Below, one piece after another: positions 8,428 to 16,310 of a stretch of DNA of 51,672 nucleotides. The notes under the pieces were generated by a model that had not been told where the DNA came from, searched no databases, and saw nothing but the letters and a program-made list of their open reading frames with translations. The stretch is taken from positions 1-51,672 of the forward strand of contig CAZHGD010000037.1 of NCBI GenBank assembly GCA_964531735.1, read 5' to 3'. The number at the start of each line of letters is the position of its first letter. The stretch's first letter is position 1. The position numbers were made by a program, and so were the translations under genes. The DNA comes from CAZHGD01 sp964531735 (GTDB lineage Bacteria > Armatimonadota > UBA10988).

Positions 8428-8452
8428 AGATGCCTTGCTGGCCTCCGGTGCT

Positions 8453-8851
8453 CTACTCGAGCGGGCTGAGCGCGCGCCGCATGGTGTCGGCCAGGACCCG
8501 CATGGTGATCGGCTTCGCCATCATCTCGCGGCAGCCGATGCGTTGAGCGGTGTCCTGGCCCACCAGGTCGCTGAAGCCCGTCATCATGACAATCGGCAGC
8601 TCCGGCCGACGGGCACGCACCTGTTGCGCCAGGTCGGCTCCGGTCATGGCCGGCATCGTCTGGTCGGTCAGTACGAGGTCGAACTCATGCGGCGAGGCCG
8701 TCAGCCAGGCAAGGGCGGCGGCGCCGTCGTCCGTGGTGGTGACCTGGTAACCCAGGTGTCGGAGCAGGCCGGCAATGGCTCGGAGCAGTCCTGGTTCGTC
8801 GTCCACCACCAACACGTGCTCACCAGTGCCCCGCTGTGGCGATCCCGTCAT
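8453..8851 (-). CDS. Single-domain response regulator (CheY-like), 132 aa
   Basis: This is a stand-alone receiver: acidic pocket VVDDEP (15-20), phospho-Asp63 in LTDQTMP, Thr91 in MMTGFSD, Lys113 in MAKP. It has no output domain, so it acts by protein contact or phospho-transfer. It is closely similar to the C-terminal receiver of the downstream hybrid kinase (same LTDQTMP and MTGxSD motifs), suggesting internal duplication and a phosphorelay. The ATG at 8851 is preferred because GTGGAG precedes it by 6 nt; an upstream ATG at 8944 would add 31 low-complexity Ala/Pro/Arg residues. A TATACT element (8973-8968, minus strand) without a good -35 lies upstream. It is followed by the kinase after 25 nt, so the two are probably one operon. 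Confidence 0.85.
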   Translation of the reverse strand: MTGSPQRGTGEHVLVVDDEPGLLRAIAGLLRHLGYQVTTTDDGAAALAWLTASPHEFDLVLTDQTMPAMTGADLAQQVRARRPELPIVMMTGFSDLVGQDTAQRIGCREMMAKPITMRVLADTMRRALSPLE

Positions 8852-9084
8852 GTGCGTCTCCACACCGCCGCGCCGTCCATCACCAGCGGCCGCCCGCGTC
8901 GGTGCCGCCGGCTCGCGGACTGCCGGTGCGGCCTGAGCTGCCATCAGACGGTACCAGCGGTGATGGTAGTATACCGGCCTGGGCTATGACTCCTCACGGC
9001 AGACCCGTCACGTAGGGTTCACGGCCAAGCCGTGGCGCCGGCGCCAGGGTGGCTCACCTGGCCCGCCGCACCGGCTCAGCCGCC

Positions 9085-9113
9085 TTGCTGGCGCTCACCG
9101 CCCGTGGTACACT
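9085..9113 (+). promoter_or_regulatory. Promoter for the GT4 gene
   Basis: -35 TTGCTG (9085-9090), 17-nt spacer, -10 TACACT (9108-9113). A start of transcription near 9120 gives a leader of about 29 nt before the chosen ATG at 9149, which argues against the longer upstream start at 9032. Confidence 0.55.
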
Positions 9114-9148
9114 GCGCTCACTCCAGCAGCGGTCTCGGTGGTCTGAGC

Positions 9149-10294
9149 ATGGCATCTCGCCGTATCATGTACTGCATACCCAGCCTCCACATGGGGGGCG
9201 CCGAGCGGGTAGCGGTAGTGCTCAGCAACGCGGCCGCCGAGCGCGGGCATCGGGTCCACCTCGTCACCGCCATCCCGGGCGGCTTCTGGGCCGACCAACT
9301 CGATCCGCGCGTCGAATGGCAGTCGCTCGACCATCCGGGCCCGTTCCGCAAAGGGGGCGTGCCGAAGCTGTGGCGCGCGCTACGGTCGTTCTCGCCGGAC
9401 ATCTTCCACGGGTTCCTCAACGTCGGCAACTATTACGGCGCCATCTTGGCGCGCCTGGCGCGCGTGCCACTGGTGGTGAGCAACCTCGACTCCGTGGTCG
9501 ATGGCATCGGTTGGTCGGCGCTCGAGCGCCGGGCCGCCCGGTTCTGCCTGCGGTACCTGGCGCACGTCGGCATCGCGGCCGGCGACACTGTCTGCGAGTC
9601 GGTCCGGACCCGTTGGCACATTCCTGCGACGCGACTGGTCAGCGTGCCGAACGCCGTCGATTGCGCGGTGTTCACGGCCGCGGAGCCGGCCGAGCGGGCC
9701 GCCACGCGGCAGGCACTCGGGTTGGCCGACGGTCAGGTGGTCCTGCTGTCGGTCGGCCGCCTGGTCGAGGAGAAGGGCTTCCTGGCCCTGGTCGCGTCGG
9801 CGGCCGAGTTAGCGCCCCGGCATCCGGAGCTGCAGTGGCTGGTGGTGGGCGAAGGCCCCCAGCGCCCGGAGTTGGAGGCGCGCCTCGCCACGCTCGGCCT
9901 GACGGAGCGGGTGCGACTGCTGGGCGCGCGCCGCGACATGCCGCAACTGGTGCGCGCGGCCGACCTGATGGTCGTGACGTCGGAGTTCGAGGCTGGCCCG
10001 ATCGTGCTGCTCGAGGCACTGTCGGCGGGCTTGCCGGCCATCTCGACGCGCGTCGGCGTGGCCGAGCAGGTGGTGGTACCCCACGAGACCGGCTGGCTGG
10101 TGCCGCCCGGCGAGGTCGCGGCGCTCGTCGCGGCCAGCGAACAGGCCCTGGCTCAACGTGAGTGCTGGCCGGCGTTCGGCGCCGCCGGGCGGCAGCGCGT
10201 GCTCGCCCGGTTCGACCTGGCGGTGGTCGCCAATCGCTACTTCGAAGTCTACGAGGCCTGGTTGTCGCACCACCGGGCCACGAACGGCCACTGA
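9149..10294 (+). CDS. Glycosyltransferase family 4 (GT-B), 381 aa
   Basis: This retaining glycosyltransferase is predicted to add a sugar from a nucleotide donor to a surface-glycan precursor at the inner face of the membrane. The N-terminal Rossmann half begins MYCIPSLHMGGAERV, the classic GT4 start. The C-terminal half has LLSVGRLVEEKGF, then the donor-binding EX7E-type motif SEFEAGPIVLLEALSAGLP (about 277-295). The ATG at 9149 is chosen because homologous proteins begin near here and a promoter ends just upstream; a longer frame from 9032 gives an unlikely N-terminus and overlaps the promoter. It is the first gene of the glycan locus on the plus strand and converges with the flippase gene. 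Confidence 0.85.
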   Translation: MASRRIMYCIPSLHMGGAERVAVVLSNAAAERGHRVHLVTAIPGGFWADQLDPRVEWQSLDHPGPFRKGGVPKLWRALRSFSPDIFHGFLNVGNYYGAILARLARVPLVVSNLDSVVDGIGWSALERRAARFCLRYLAHVGIAAGDTVCESVRTRWHIPATRLVSVPNAVDCAVFTAAEPAERAATRQALGLADGQVVLLSVGRLVEEKGFLALVASAAELAPRHPELQWLVVGEGPQRPELEARLATLGLTERVRLLGARRDMPQLVRAADLMVVTSEFEAGPIVLLEALSAGLPAISTRVGVAEQVVVPHETGWLVPPGEVAALVAASEQALAQRECWPAFGAAGRQRVLARFDLAVVANRYFEVYEAWLSHHRATNGH

Positions 10295-10360
10295 TCGACG
10301 CACGGGCCGCGCAGGGCCGGCCATAGTCACTGGCGGTGGCCAACCTGGGCCTGCGCCAGC

Positions 10361-11749
10361 TCAGCGGTTAGTGTCGGCCCGAGCCGCTGCCTCGGCGTCC
10401 GGCGCCGGTTCGTGGCCGGTCGCGGACGGCCGGGTGTAGTGGAAGGCGCCGGCCGTGAAGGCCACGTAGACCACGGTGACATCGAGGCTGATGGCCGCCG
10501 CCACGACCCAGGCGCCATGCGACGCGAGTAGCGGTAACAACGCCAGCGCCGGCAGGATCAGGCCGACGTTGCACAGCAGGCCGAACCGATAGCGGCGGAG
10601 CGCCGAGAGCAACGGCACCGCGGGAAACGCCGCCAGCCGCGCCCCAATGCCGACCATCAGCAGAGCGAACAGCGGCACGGACGCGGAGAACGCACGGCCA
10701 AAGACGGCCGGGATGACCCAGACAGCGGCGGCGCTGCTGACCACCACCACCGCCACGGCCACCGGCACAGCCCAGATCAGCAGGCGCCGGAGCCGGTGTC
10801 GGATGGCGGCCGTCTCGCCACGCGCGTGCATCTCGACGAAGTCCTGGTAGACTGCGTGGCCCAGGCTGGTTGACAGCGCGTTGGCCAGTTCGGCGAGTTG
10901 CCGCGCCAGACGGTAGAAGCCGACCTCGGCGGCGCTGTGGCCCCAGACGCTGAGGCAGACGGCATCGGCGGTGCCCGACAGCCCACCGACCGACAACGAC
11001 ACCCACGACGCGCCCAGGAAGCGCCAGAAGGTGTCCAACTCGTGGCGGTGGCGCCAGACGACCCACGGCGCCAGCGGCCAGGCCGGCAGGCGATAGACGC
11101 TGCGCACGGTGCCGATCAGACTGACCGCTTCGACCACGCCTTTGAGGACACCCAGCGTCAGGCAGTAGGTCAATGCCACCGTGAACAGCGACAGGCGGCC
11201 GGTCAGGTACAGGACCGCGATGACCAGCGCCTGCACCACGCCCGGGGCACCCGTGCAGAGGCCGATGAACCGGTAGCGCCGCTGCTCCCTGGCGACGGTG
11301 AACCACAGCGCGTAGAACGCGGTGCAGGCATTGGCCGCACCGGCCAGCCAGTACAGCGGCAGCGCCTGGCGTCCGACCACGCTGTGCCCCGTCACCAGAT
11401 AGGCGCCCACGACAGCCACCAGCAGCGACAGCACCGCACTCGTCAGGTCGGTCCACCAAGTGGCCGAGAGCGCCAGCCGCAGGTGCCAGGCATTCTCTTT
11501 CTGGCGCGCCGCGGCGAGTTCGAAACCGAGGGGCTCGGGGCTGCCAAAGCTGAGGAACGCTCGCGACATGAGCGCCAAGGCCAACGCGGCGCCCCAGGTG
11601 CCGAAGGCCGTCGGTCCCAGGGCGCGGCTGACGACCAGGCTGGTGATGCCCAGGCTCAGCGACGACAGCGTGGCGCCACTGAACAGCCCCATGCCCTGGA
11701 TCAGCAGTCTGCGAACGACGCCCTTCGCGTGCGTCTCTTCAGACCGCAT
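10361..11749 (-). CDS. Polysaccharide/O-antigen flippase-like membrane protein (Wzx/MATE-like), 462 aa
   Basis: The protein has about 12-14 hydrophobic spans with a short basic N-terminus, beginning MRSEETHAKGVVRRLLIQGM and continuing with FSGATLSSLSLGITSLVVSRALGP, characteristic of polysaccharide-biosynthesis (RfbX/Wzx) flippases that move lipid-linked glycans across the inner membrane. The start at ATG 11749 has GAGGGG upstream; the frame is open further upstream, but that part overlaps the GT2 gene antisense to sense and is not protein-like. It lies 47 nt downstream of the GT2 gene, with which it probably shares the promoter at 12863-12891. The cytoplasmic tail is rich in Ala/Glu. Assignment of the exact cargo is not possible. 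Confidence 0.8.
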   Translation of the reverse strand: MRSEETHAKGVVRRLLIQGMGLFSGATLSSLSLGITSLVVSRALGPTAFGTWGAALALALMSRAFLSFGSPEPLGFELAAARQKENAWHLRLALSATWWTDLTSAVLSLLVAVVGAYLVTGHSVVGRQALPLYWLAGAANACTAFYALWFTVAREQRRYRFIGLCTGAPGVVQALVIAVLYLTGRLSLFTVALTYCLTLGVLKGVVEAVSLIGTVRSVYRLPAWPLAPWVVWRHRHELDTFWRFLGASWVSLSVGGLSGTADAVCLSVWGHSAAEVGFYRLARQLAELANALSTSLGHAVYQDFVEMHARGETAAIRHRLRRLLIWAVPVAVAVVVVSSAAAVWVIPAVFGRAFSASVPLFALLMVGIGARLAAFPAVPLLSALRRYRFGLLCNVGLILPALALLPLLASHGAWVVAAAISLDVTVVYVAFTAGAFHYTRPSATGHEPAPDAEAAARADTNR

Positions 11750-11796
11750 ACCGAGGCCCCTCTGCGCCGTGCCGCAGCCGCTCGCACCGGGCCGGA

Positions 11797-12798
11797 TCAG
11801 TACCCATGGGCCTGACTGCCTCGGCGCCTCGCCAAGCTGTCCCAGGCCGCCAGCGGGCACGTAAGCGCGATGGTCGGCGCCACGCGCAGGACGGACAGGA
11901 AGCGCGGTACCGCCCGCAGCACCGACCGCGCGAACGCCCGGAGACTGGGCGTGTGCCACCAGACGCACTCGTCTTTGGGATCCCAGAACAGGCCGGCCAG
12001 GACAGTTCGCCGTACCGATGGGATGAGCGCCTGCTTCAGCGGGGATGGCGCGGTGGCGGCCCAGGTCTTGACGAAGCCGATCACGAAGACCGGGAAATAG
12101 GTCCAGTCGTTGCCGATGTTCTGCCAGCGGTTGGCGTAGCCCATCGGGCGAGTGACGATCGTACAGGTGCCCCGCTCGGCCATGGTGTCGAAGCAAGGCG
12201 CCCAGACCGTCCAACTGTTGTACCAGACGCTCTCGTAGTTCTTCATCCGCCCCGGGTAGACACTGTGGTGGCCGAGGTTGGCCGACCGGTACTGCATGGC
12301 CAGGGCCACCTGGACGCCCTTCGCGCTGAGGCAGGGCAGCGTCCGCAGGCGCAGCGGTTGCCCGTCATCCACCAAGTCCTCTCGGGCGGCCAGCATCTGC
12401 CAACCTTCAGCCGTGCTGTCGAACGGCATGAAGATCATCGGCTCGTCGGTGTCGGCCAGCGCCGGCAGCAGTTCGGCCACGGCGTCGAGGTAGACCTCGT
12501 CGTCGTCGCCGATGCCCCAGACGTACTTGCCATCGGCCTCGGAGCAGGCGTTGTAGAAGTGCGTCTCACTGTTGACCGTGACCGGCTCGCGGCGCAGCCG
12601 CACACCGGGATGGCCGGCGCAGGTGGTCTGGATGTAGTCCCAGGAACCGTCCGACGTGCAGTTGTCCGAGACGAGCAGCTCCACCTCGGGTGCCAAGGCG
12701 TCCACGATGGCCAGGTGACCCGGCAAGCTGGACTGCAGTTCGCGCAGACGCTGATAGGTTGGCACCACGATGGACAGCAGCGGCTTGGGCCCCGACAT
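11797..12798 (-). CDS. Glycosyltransferase family 2, 333 aa
   Basis: This is a GT-A fold inverting transferase. The start LLSIVVPTYQRLRELQSSL, the SDNCTSDGS loop and the acidic GIGDDDEVYLD (DxD-type metal and nucleotide site, near residue 97) define the family. There is no membrane segment, so it acts at the cytoplasmic face. The ATG at 12798 is preceded by GAAGGGA. It is transcribed with the flippase gene from a strong promoter. The C-terminal third (FVIGFVKTWAATAPSP onward) resembles the tails of capsule and O-antigen GT2s such as those in abequosyltransferase-like proteins, which would suit a dideoxysugar locus, but I rate that only as suggestive. Confidence 0.85.
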   Translation of the reverse strand: MSGPKPLLSIVVPTYQRLRELQSSLPGHLAIVDALAPEVELLVSDNCTSDGSWDYIQTTCAGHPGVRLRREPVTVNSETHFYNACSEADGKYVWGIGDDDEVYLDAVAELLPALADTDEPMIFMPFDSTAEGWQMLAAREDLVDDGQPLRLRTLPCLSAKGVQVALAMQYRSANLGHHSVYPGRMKNYESVWYNSWTVWAPCFDTMAERGTCTIVTRPMGYANRWQNIGNDWTYFPVFVIGFVKTWAATAPSPLKQALIPSVRRTVLAGLFWDPKDECVWWHTPSLRAFARSVLRAVPRFLSVLRVAPTIALTCPLAAWDSLARRRGSQAHGY

Positions 12799-12862
12799 AC
12801 AAGGTTCCCTTCGGGGGTCTTCGGCTTCTGGTGGATACGGCAGCCGCTGTCCCGACCGACCC

Positions 12863-12891
12863 CTTATAGCTTACGAGGCCCTCACTGTCAA
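12863..12891 (-). promoter_or_regulatory. Strong promoter for the GT2-flippase operon
   Basis: On the minus strand: -35 TTGACA (12891-12886), exactly consensus, 17-nt spacer, -10 TATAAG (12868-12863). The leader to the ATG at 12798 is about 57 nt. It stands out against a very GC-rich background. Confidence 0.7.
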
Positions 12892-13043
12892 CCCGGCCGC
12901 CCCCCCGGCAAGCGGCTGCGCAGCCGCCTGGGAGGCGCTGGCCGGTGTCCGGCAGGCCGGTCCGCAGGCCCTGCGGCACAGCCCAGATGGAGCCGTGCTA
13001 GACTATGCCGCGGCGGCGGCGGCGCCGGCCCGGGAGAGCGTTG

Positions 13044-14081
13044 GTGGCCAGGACCTTGGTGGCGGATCGCGACTACCTGCTGGACCGGGCGTCGGCCGTG
13101 CTGTCCGAGTTGCACGGTGCGCGCCTGTTCATCACTGGGGGCACCGGCTTCTTCGGCTGCTGGCTGCTCGAAAGCCTGACCTGGGCGCTGGACCACCTGG
13201 CGGTGGACGTGCAGGCCCACGTGCTCACCCGGTCGCCCGAACGCTTCGGTGAGCGGGCGCCGCATCTGGCGGAGCATCGGGCCATCAGGCTGGTGCGCGG
13301 CGATGTCCGCGGTTTCGCGCCGCCAGGCGGCGCCTTCAGCCACGTCATCCACGCCGCCACCGAGGCCAGCGACGCGCTCAACCGTGAGCAGCCGCTGCTC
13401 ATGTACGAGACTATCGTCGCGGGCACAGAGCAGGTGCTGAAGTTGGCGGCCGAGGCCGGCGCCGAGCGACTGCTGCTGACCAGTTCGGGCGCGGTGTACG
13501 GCCGCCAACCCAGCGACCTGACGCACGTCGGTGAGGACTACCTCGGCGCGCCCGACCCGCTCGCGCCGGGCAGCGCCTACGGCGAAGGCAAACGCGTGAG
13601 CGAGTTCCTTTGTGCCACCTGGGGCCAACAGCACCACCGAGCGGCCGTCATCGCCCGGTGCTACGCGTTCGTGGGTCCGCACCTGCCCCTCGACCTGCAT
13701 TTCGCCATCGGCAACTTCATCCGCGACGGCCTGGCCGGCGGACCGTTGCGGATCAGCGGTGACGGCACACCGTACCGGTCCTACCTCTACGCGGCCGATC
13801 TGGCCATCTGGCTATGGACGCTGCTGGTGCGCGGCGAGGGCGGCCGCGCCTACAACGTCGGCGCGGAGGAGGCGGTGAGCATCCGCGAGACGGCCGAGGT
13901 GGTGGCCGCGTGCTTCGCGCCGCGGCCCGAGGTGACAGTGGCGCAGACGCCCGACCCGGCGCGGCCGCCCAGCCGCTATGTGCCGAGCACGCGTCGCGCA
14001 CGCGAGGAGTTGGGCCTGGCCGAGGGCCTCGGCCTGGCCGACGCGGTGCGGCGGACCATCGCCTGGCACCGCGCGGACTGA
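13044..14081 (+). CDS. NAD-dependent epimerase/dehydratase (extended SDR), 345 aa
   Basis: This is a nucleotide-sugar modifying enzyme. The Rossmann motif TGGTGFFG (31-38), the SSGAVYG active-site strand (Ser147/148) and the YxxxK pair (Tyr179, Lys183 in SAYGEGKR) are present, as is a DGTPYRSYLYAADLA segment typical of sugar-nucleotide epimerases and 4-ketoreductases. Next to a ThDP enzyme and an E1-type dehydrase it could be the 4-ketoreductase (YerF-like) or a 4,6-dehydratase; sequence alone does not settle which. The start is uncertain: GTG 13044 follows GGGAGAG and lies about 33 nt after a likely transcription start (TAGACT at 12999-13004, weak -35), while ATG 13005 would add an Arg-rich lead with no ribosome-binding sequence. 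Confidence 0.8.
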   Translation: MARTLVADRDYLLDRASAVLSELHGARLFITGGTGFFGCWLLESLTWALDHLAVDVQAHVLTRSPERFGERAPHLAEHRAIRLVRGDVRGFAPPGGAFSHVIHAATEASDALNREQPLLMYETIVAGTEQVLKLAAEAGAERLLLTSSGAVYGRQPSDLTHVGEDYLGAPDPLAPGSAYGEGKRVSEFLCATWGQQHHRAAVIARCYAFVGPHLPLDLHFAIGNFIRDGLAGGPLRISGDGTPYRSYLYAADLAIWLWTLLVRGEGGRAYNVGAEEAVSIRETAEVVAACFAPRPEVTVAQTPDPARPPSRYVPSTRRAREELGLAEGLGLADAVRRTIAWHRAD

Positions 14082-14097
14082 CGAAGGGCCGTGCCGG

Positions 14098-15906
14098 TCA
14101 GGCGTCCTCCAGCGGAATCAGCATGTCCGCTTGCAGCTCGTCGCGGCCGAGCAACGGCGCCATGTCCTCAATCGGGCGCGACACGATTGAGCCGTCCGGC
14201 TGCGTCGTGTTGACGATCCGGGGCCCCACCAGGCCGGCCGGGTCGACGAACACCTCGAGGAACGCCGGCCCCGGCTCGGCCAGGAAGCGCTCCAGCACAG
14301 CGTCGACGTCGTCGTTCGACCGCAGGTCGTGGTACGCGAAGCCATAGACCTCGGCCAGCTTGGCCAGCGGCGGGAACGACACCCCCGATTCCGGGCCCGA
14401 GGCGACGAAATGGCCCTTGAAGAAGCCGCGCTGGGTCATGTGGATCGAGTGGTAGCCGCCGTTGTTGAGGACGATGATCTTGGTCGGCAACTGCCAGTGC
14501 CGGATGGTCTGCAACTCCTGCAGGTTGAGCTGGAGCCCGCCTTCGCCAACTATGGTCAACACGGGTCGGTCAGGGGCGGCGAACGCGGCCCCGACCACAC
14601 ACGGGACACCATAGCCCATGGCCGCCAGGCCCTTGAAGGTGAACACGCGCTGGCCCAGCTTGGTCTTGAAGATGCCGCCGGTGATGGTGTGGCCCATGCC
14701 GCTCGAGCCGAACGGGAACACCGCGTTGGCCGGGAGCACCTCGGCGAGTCGCGTGATGAAGTACTTCGGGTCGATGTATGGGCTCGCGCGCACTTCGTCG
14801 AAGGACGGCGCCAGCGGGTACTTCCGGGTCAATCCGTCACAGTGCTCGCGCCAACTCGCCAGGTCGCGTGTCTGGGTGGCCGGCAGCAGGGCCTGCGCGG
14901 TCTGGATGAAGCGGCGCGCGTCCATGACCACGCGTTCGGCGACGCGCAGACCGGGCTTGTCCATCTCGGTCTCGTCGACATCGACCATGATCAGGTGGGC
15001 ACCGCGGGCGAACGCCGCCACGTTGTAGCCGGTGTGCTGGATGCCGAACCGCGCCCCGATCGCCAGGATGCAGTCCGCGTTCTGGAAGATCATGTTGGCC
15101 GCCCGCGGGCCGAAGACGTTCGCGCGCGCGTAGACCAGCGGGTCAGCGGAATCGACCAGGTCCATGCCGTTCCAGGAGGTCTGGACCGGGACCCCGAGCT
15201 GCTTGATGAAGTCTGGCACCAACGCGGCGGCCCCGGCCAGCCGCACGCCACCACCGAGGACCAGGAGTGGTCGCTCGGCCGCCGCGAGGCGGTCCAGCAC
15301 CCGCTGCACGGCCGCTTTCTCGGCGGGCGTGGTGGCTCGGTCAGCGGCCGGTGACCCAGTCAGCCCGTCCAGTTCGGGCAGGTCCAGGTCCAGGGCCTGG
15401 ACGTCGACCGGTATGTCGAACCAGACCGGTCCGGGCCGCCCGCTGGTGGCCGCCTCCAGCCCGGCTGCCAGGTGCGCGACGAGCGTGCCTGGGTCCTCGA
15501 TCTTCGCGGCGTACTTGGTGATGGAGCGAACGACGTCGATGATCTCGACTTCCTGGATGCCCCGCTGGCGGACGGCCTGGCCATTGCGGCCGTTGGCGCG
15601 CGACACCTGCCCCGAGACCACCACCAGCGGCACCGATTCCATCCAGGCGCCGCCACACGGCGTCACGGCGTTGAGCGCGCCCGGCCCGGCGGTGACCATC
15701 AGCACGCCGGTGCACTCGCGCACGCGGGCGTAGCAACTGGCGGCAATGCCGGCTGCCTGCTCGTGGTGCATCGGCACCACGGTGAAGGCGGGGTGCGTGC
15801 CGAAGCTCTCCACCAGGTGCATCGCCATGCCGCCTGAGAGCATGAAGGCATGGCGAGCGCCCGTCCGACGAGCCAGGTAGTCAACCACGAAATCGGAGAC
15901 CTTCAT
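14098..15906 (-). CDS. ThDP-dependent acetolactate-synthase-like enzyme (possibly YerE-like), 602 aa
   Basis: This three-domain thiamine-diphosphate enzyme has the catalytic Glu49 in MHHEQAAG, central Rossmann-like domain, and C-terminal ThDP domain with GEGG-X23-NN (GEGGLQLNLQELQ through VLNNGG). This is the acetohydroxyacid synthase superfamily. In housekeeping loci such genes sit beside ilvN/ilvC; here the neighbours are a sugar epimerase, glycosyltransferases and an E1-type CDP-sugar dehydrase. In Yersinia, YerE, a member of this superfamily, adds a two-carbon unit to CDP-4-keto-3,6-dideoxyglucose to make yersiniose A; a similar role is inferred from context. ATG 15906 follows GGAAGGA by 6 nt; an upstream in-frame start at 15933 has no such signal. 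It converges with the epimerase gene (16-nt gap). Confidence 0.8.
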   Translation of the reverse strand: MKVSDFVVDYLARRTGARHAFMLSGGMAMHLVESFGTHPAFTVVPMHHEQAAGIAASCYARVRECTGVLMVTAGPGALNAVTPCGGAWMESVPLVVVSGQVSRANGRNGQAVRQRGIQEVEIIDVVRSITKYAAKIEDPGTLVAHLAAGLEAATSGRPGPVWFDIPVDVQALDLDLPELDGLTGSPAADRATTPAEKAAVQRVLDRLAAAERPLLVLGGGVRLAGAAALVPDFIKQLGVPVQTSWNGMDLVDSADPLVYARANVFGPRAANMIFQNADCILAIGARFGIQHTGYNVAAFARGAHLIMVDVDETEMDKPGLRVAERVVMDARRFIQTAQALLPATQTRDLASWREHCDGLTRKYPLAPSFDEVRASPYIDPKYFITRLAEVLPANAVFPFGSSGMGHTITGGIFKTKLGQRVFTFKGLAAMGYGVPCVVGAAFAAPDRPVLTIVGEGGLQLNLQELQTIRHWQLPTKIIVLNNGGYHSIHMTQRGFFKGHFVASGPESGVSFPPLAKLAEVYGFAYHDLRSNDDVDAVLERFLAEPGPAFLEVFVDPAGLVGPRIVNTTQPDGSIVSRPIEDMAPLLGRDELQADMLIPLEDA

Positions 15907-16310
15907 ACCTGTCCTTCCACCGCACTGGGGCACGACCGCGCCACGTCAGCGGACCGCGCATCGTCGATGCCACCGACGTCGTGCCGCACACCGCACAGAC
16001 CGAACGCCCGGTGTCGCCACGGCGATACGGCATCGGTGTCTGATAGCGAGGCGAGGAGCACCGAACGGCCCGGCGCGGCCAGCCTGCGACAGTTGCTGAC
16101 GGCGTCGGCCGGAGCAACGTTCCATCCCGGCGCCCATCTTACCCGCGAAGCCGCAGTCCCGCAACCGTGGCCCACGGACGCCTCCAGGGCTGACAGCCCG
16201 CCGCCACGTGCTATACTCCCTCCGGCCAGCGGCAACCTGAACCGGCGCCGCCGCGGCGCGGTGAGGCCCCGCGCCGGCAGGACCCGCGGCCGAGGGACCG
16301 GAGGACCGCC
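15907..16310 (+). other. Intergenic region between divergent glycan genes
   Basis: About 400 nt separate the ThDP enzyme (minus strand) and the GT-C protein (plus strand). It contains the GGAAGGA leader of the former at its left edge and a promoter for the latter at 16190-16217. A minus-strand reading around 15930-16060 encodes SVCAVCGTT-like residues, but the flanking residues are not protein-like and no start is supported. Nothing else is recognisable. Confidence 0.5.
16190..16217 (+). promoter_or_regulatory. Promoter for the GT-C membrane glycosyltransferase gene
   Basis: -35 CTGACA (16190-16195), 16-nt spacer, -10 TATACT (16212-16217). The leader to ATG 16311 is nearly 90 nt and highly GC-rich, leaving room for post-transcriptional control. 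Confidence 0.6.

Noticed and set aside
8968..8996. TATACT element upstream of the response regulator
   Set aside because: The -10 is good, but no acceptable -35 exists at 16-18 nt, so I did not list it as a promoter.
11750..12214. 155-codon extension of the flippase frame
   Set aside because: Overlaps the GT2 gene in another frame and has no membrane or signal features; ATG 11749 fits known flippase starts.
15881..16117. Small minus-strand Cys-containing frame (CAVCGTT)
   Set aside because: No supported start, Arg-rich surroundings, and the reading runs into the ThDP gene's leader; most likely chance.
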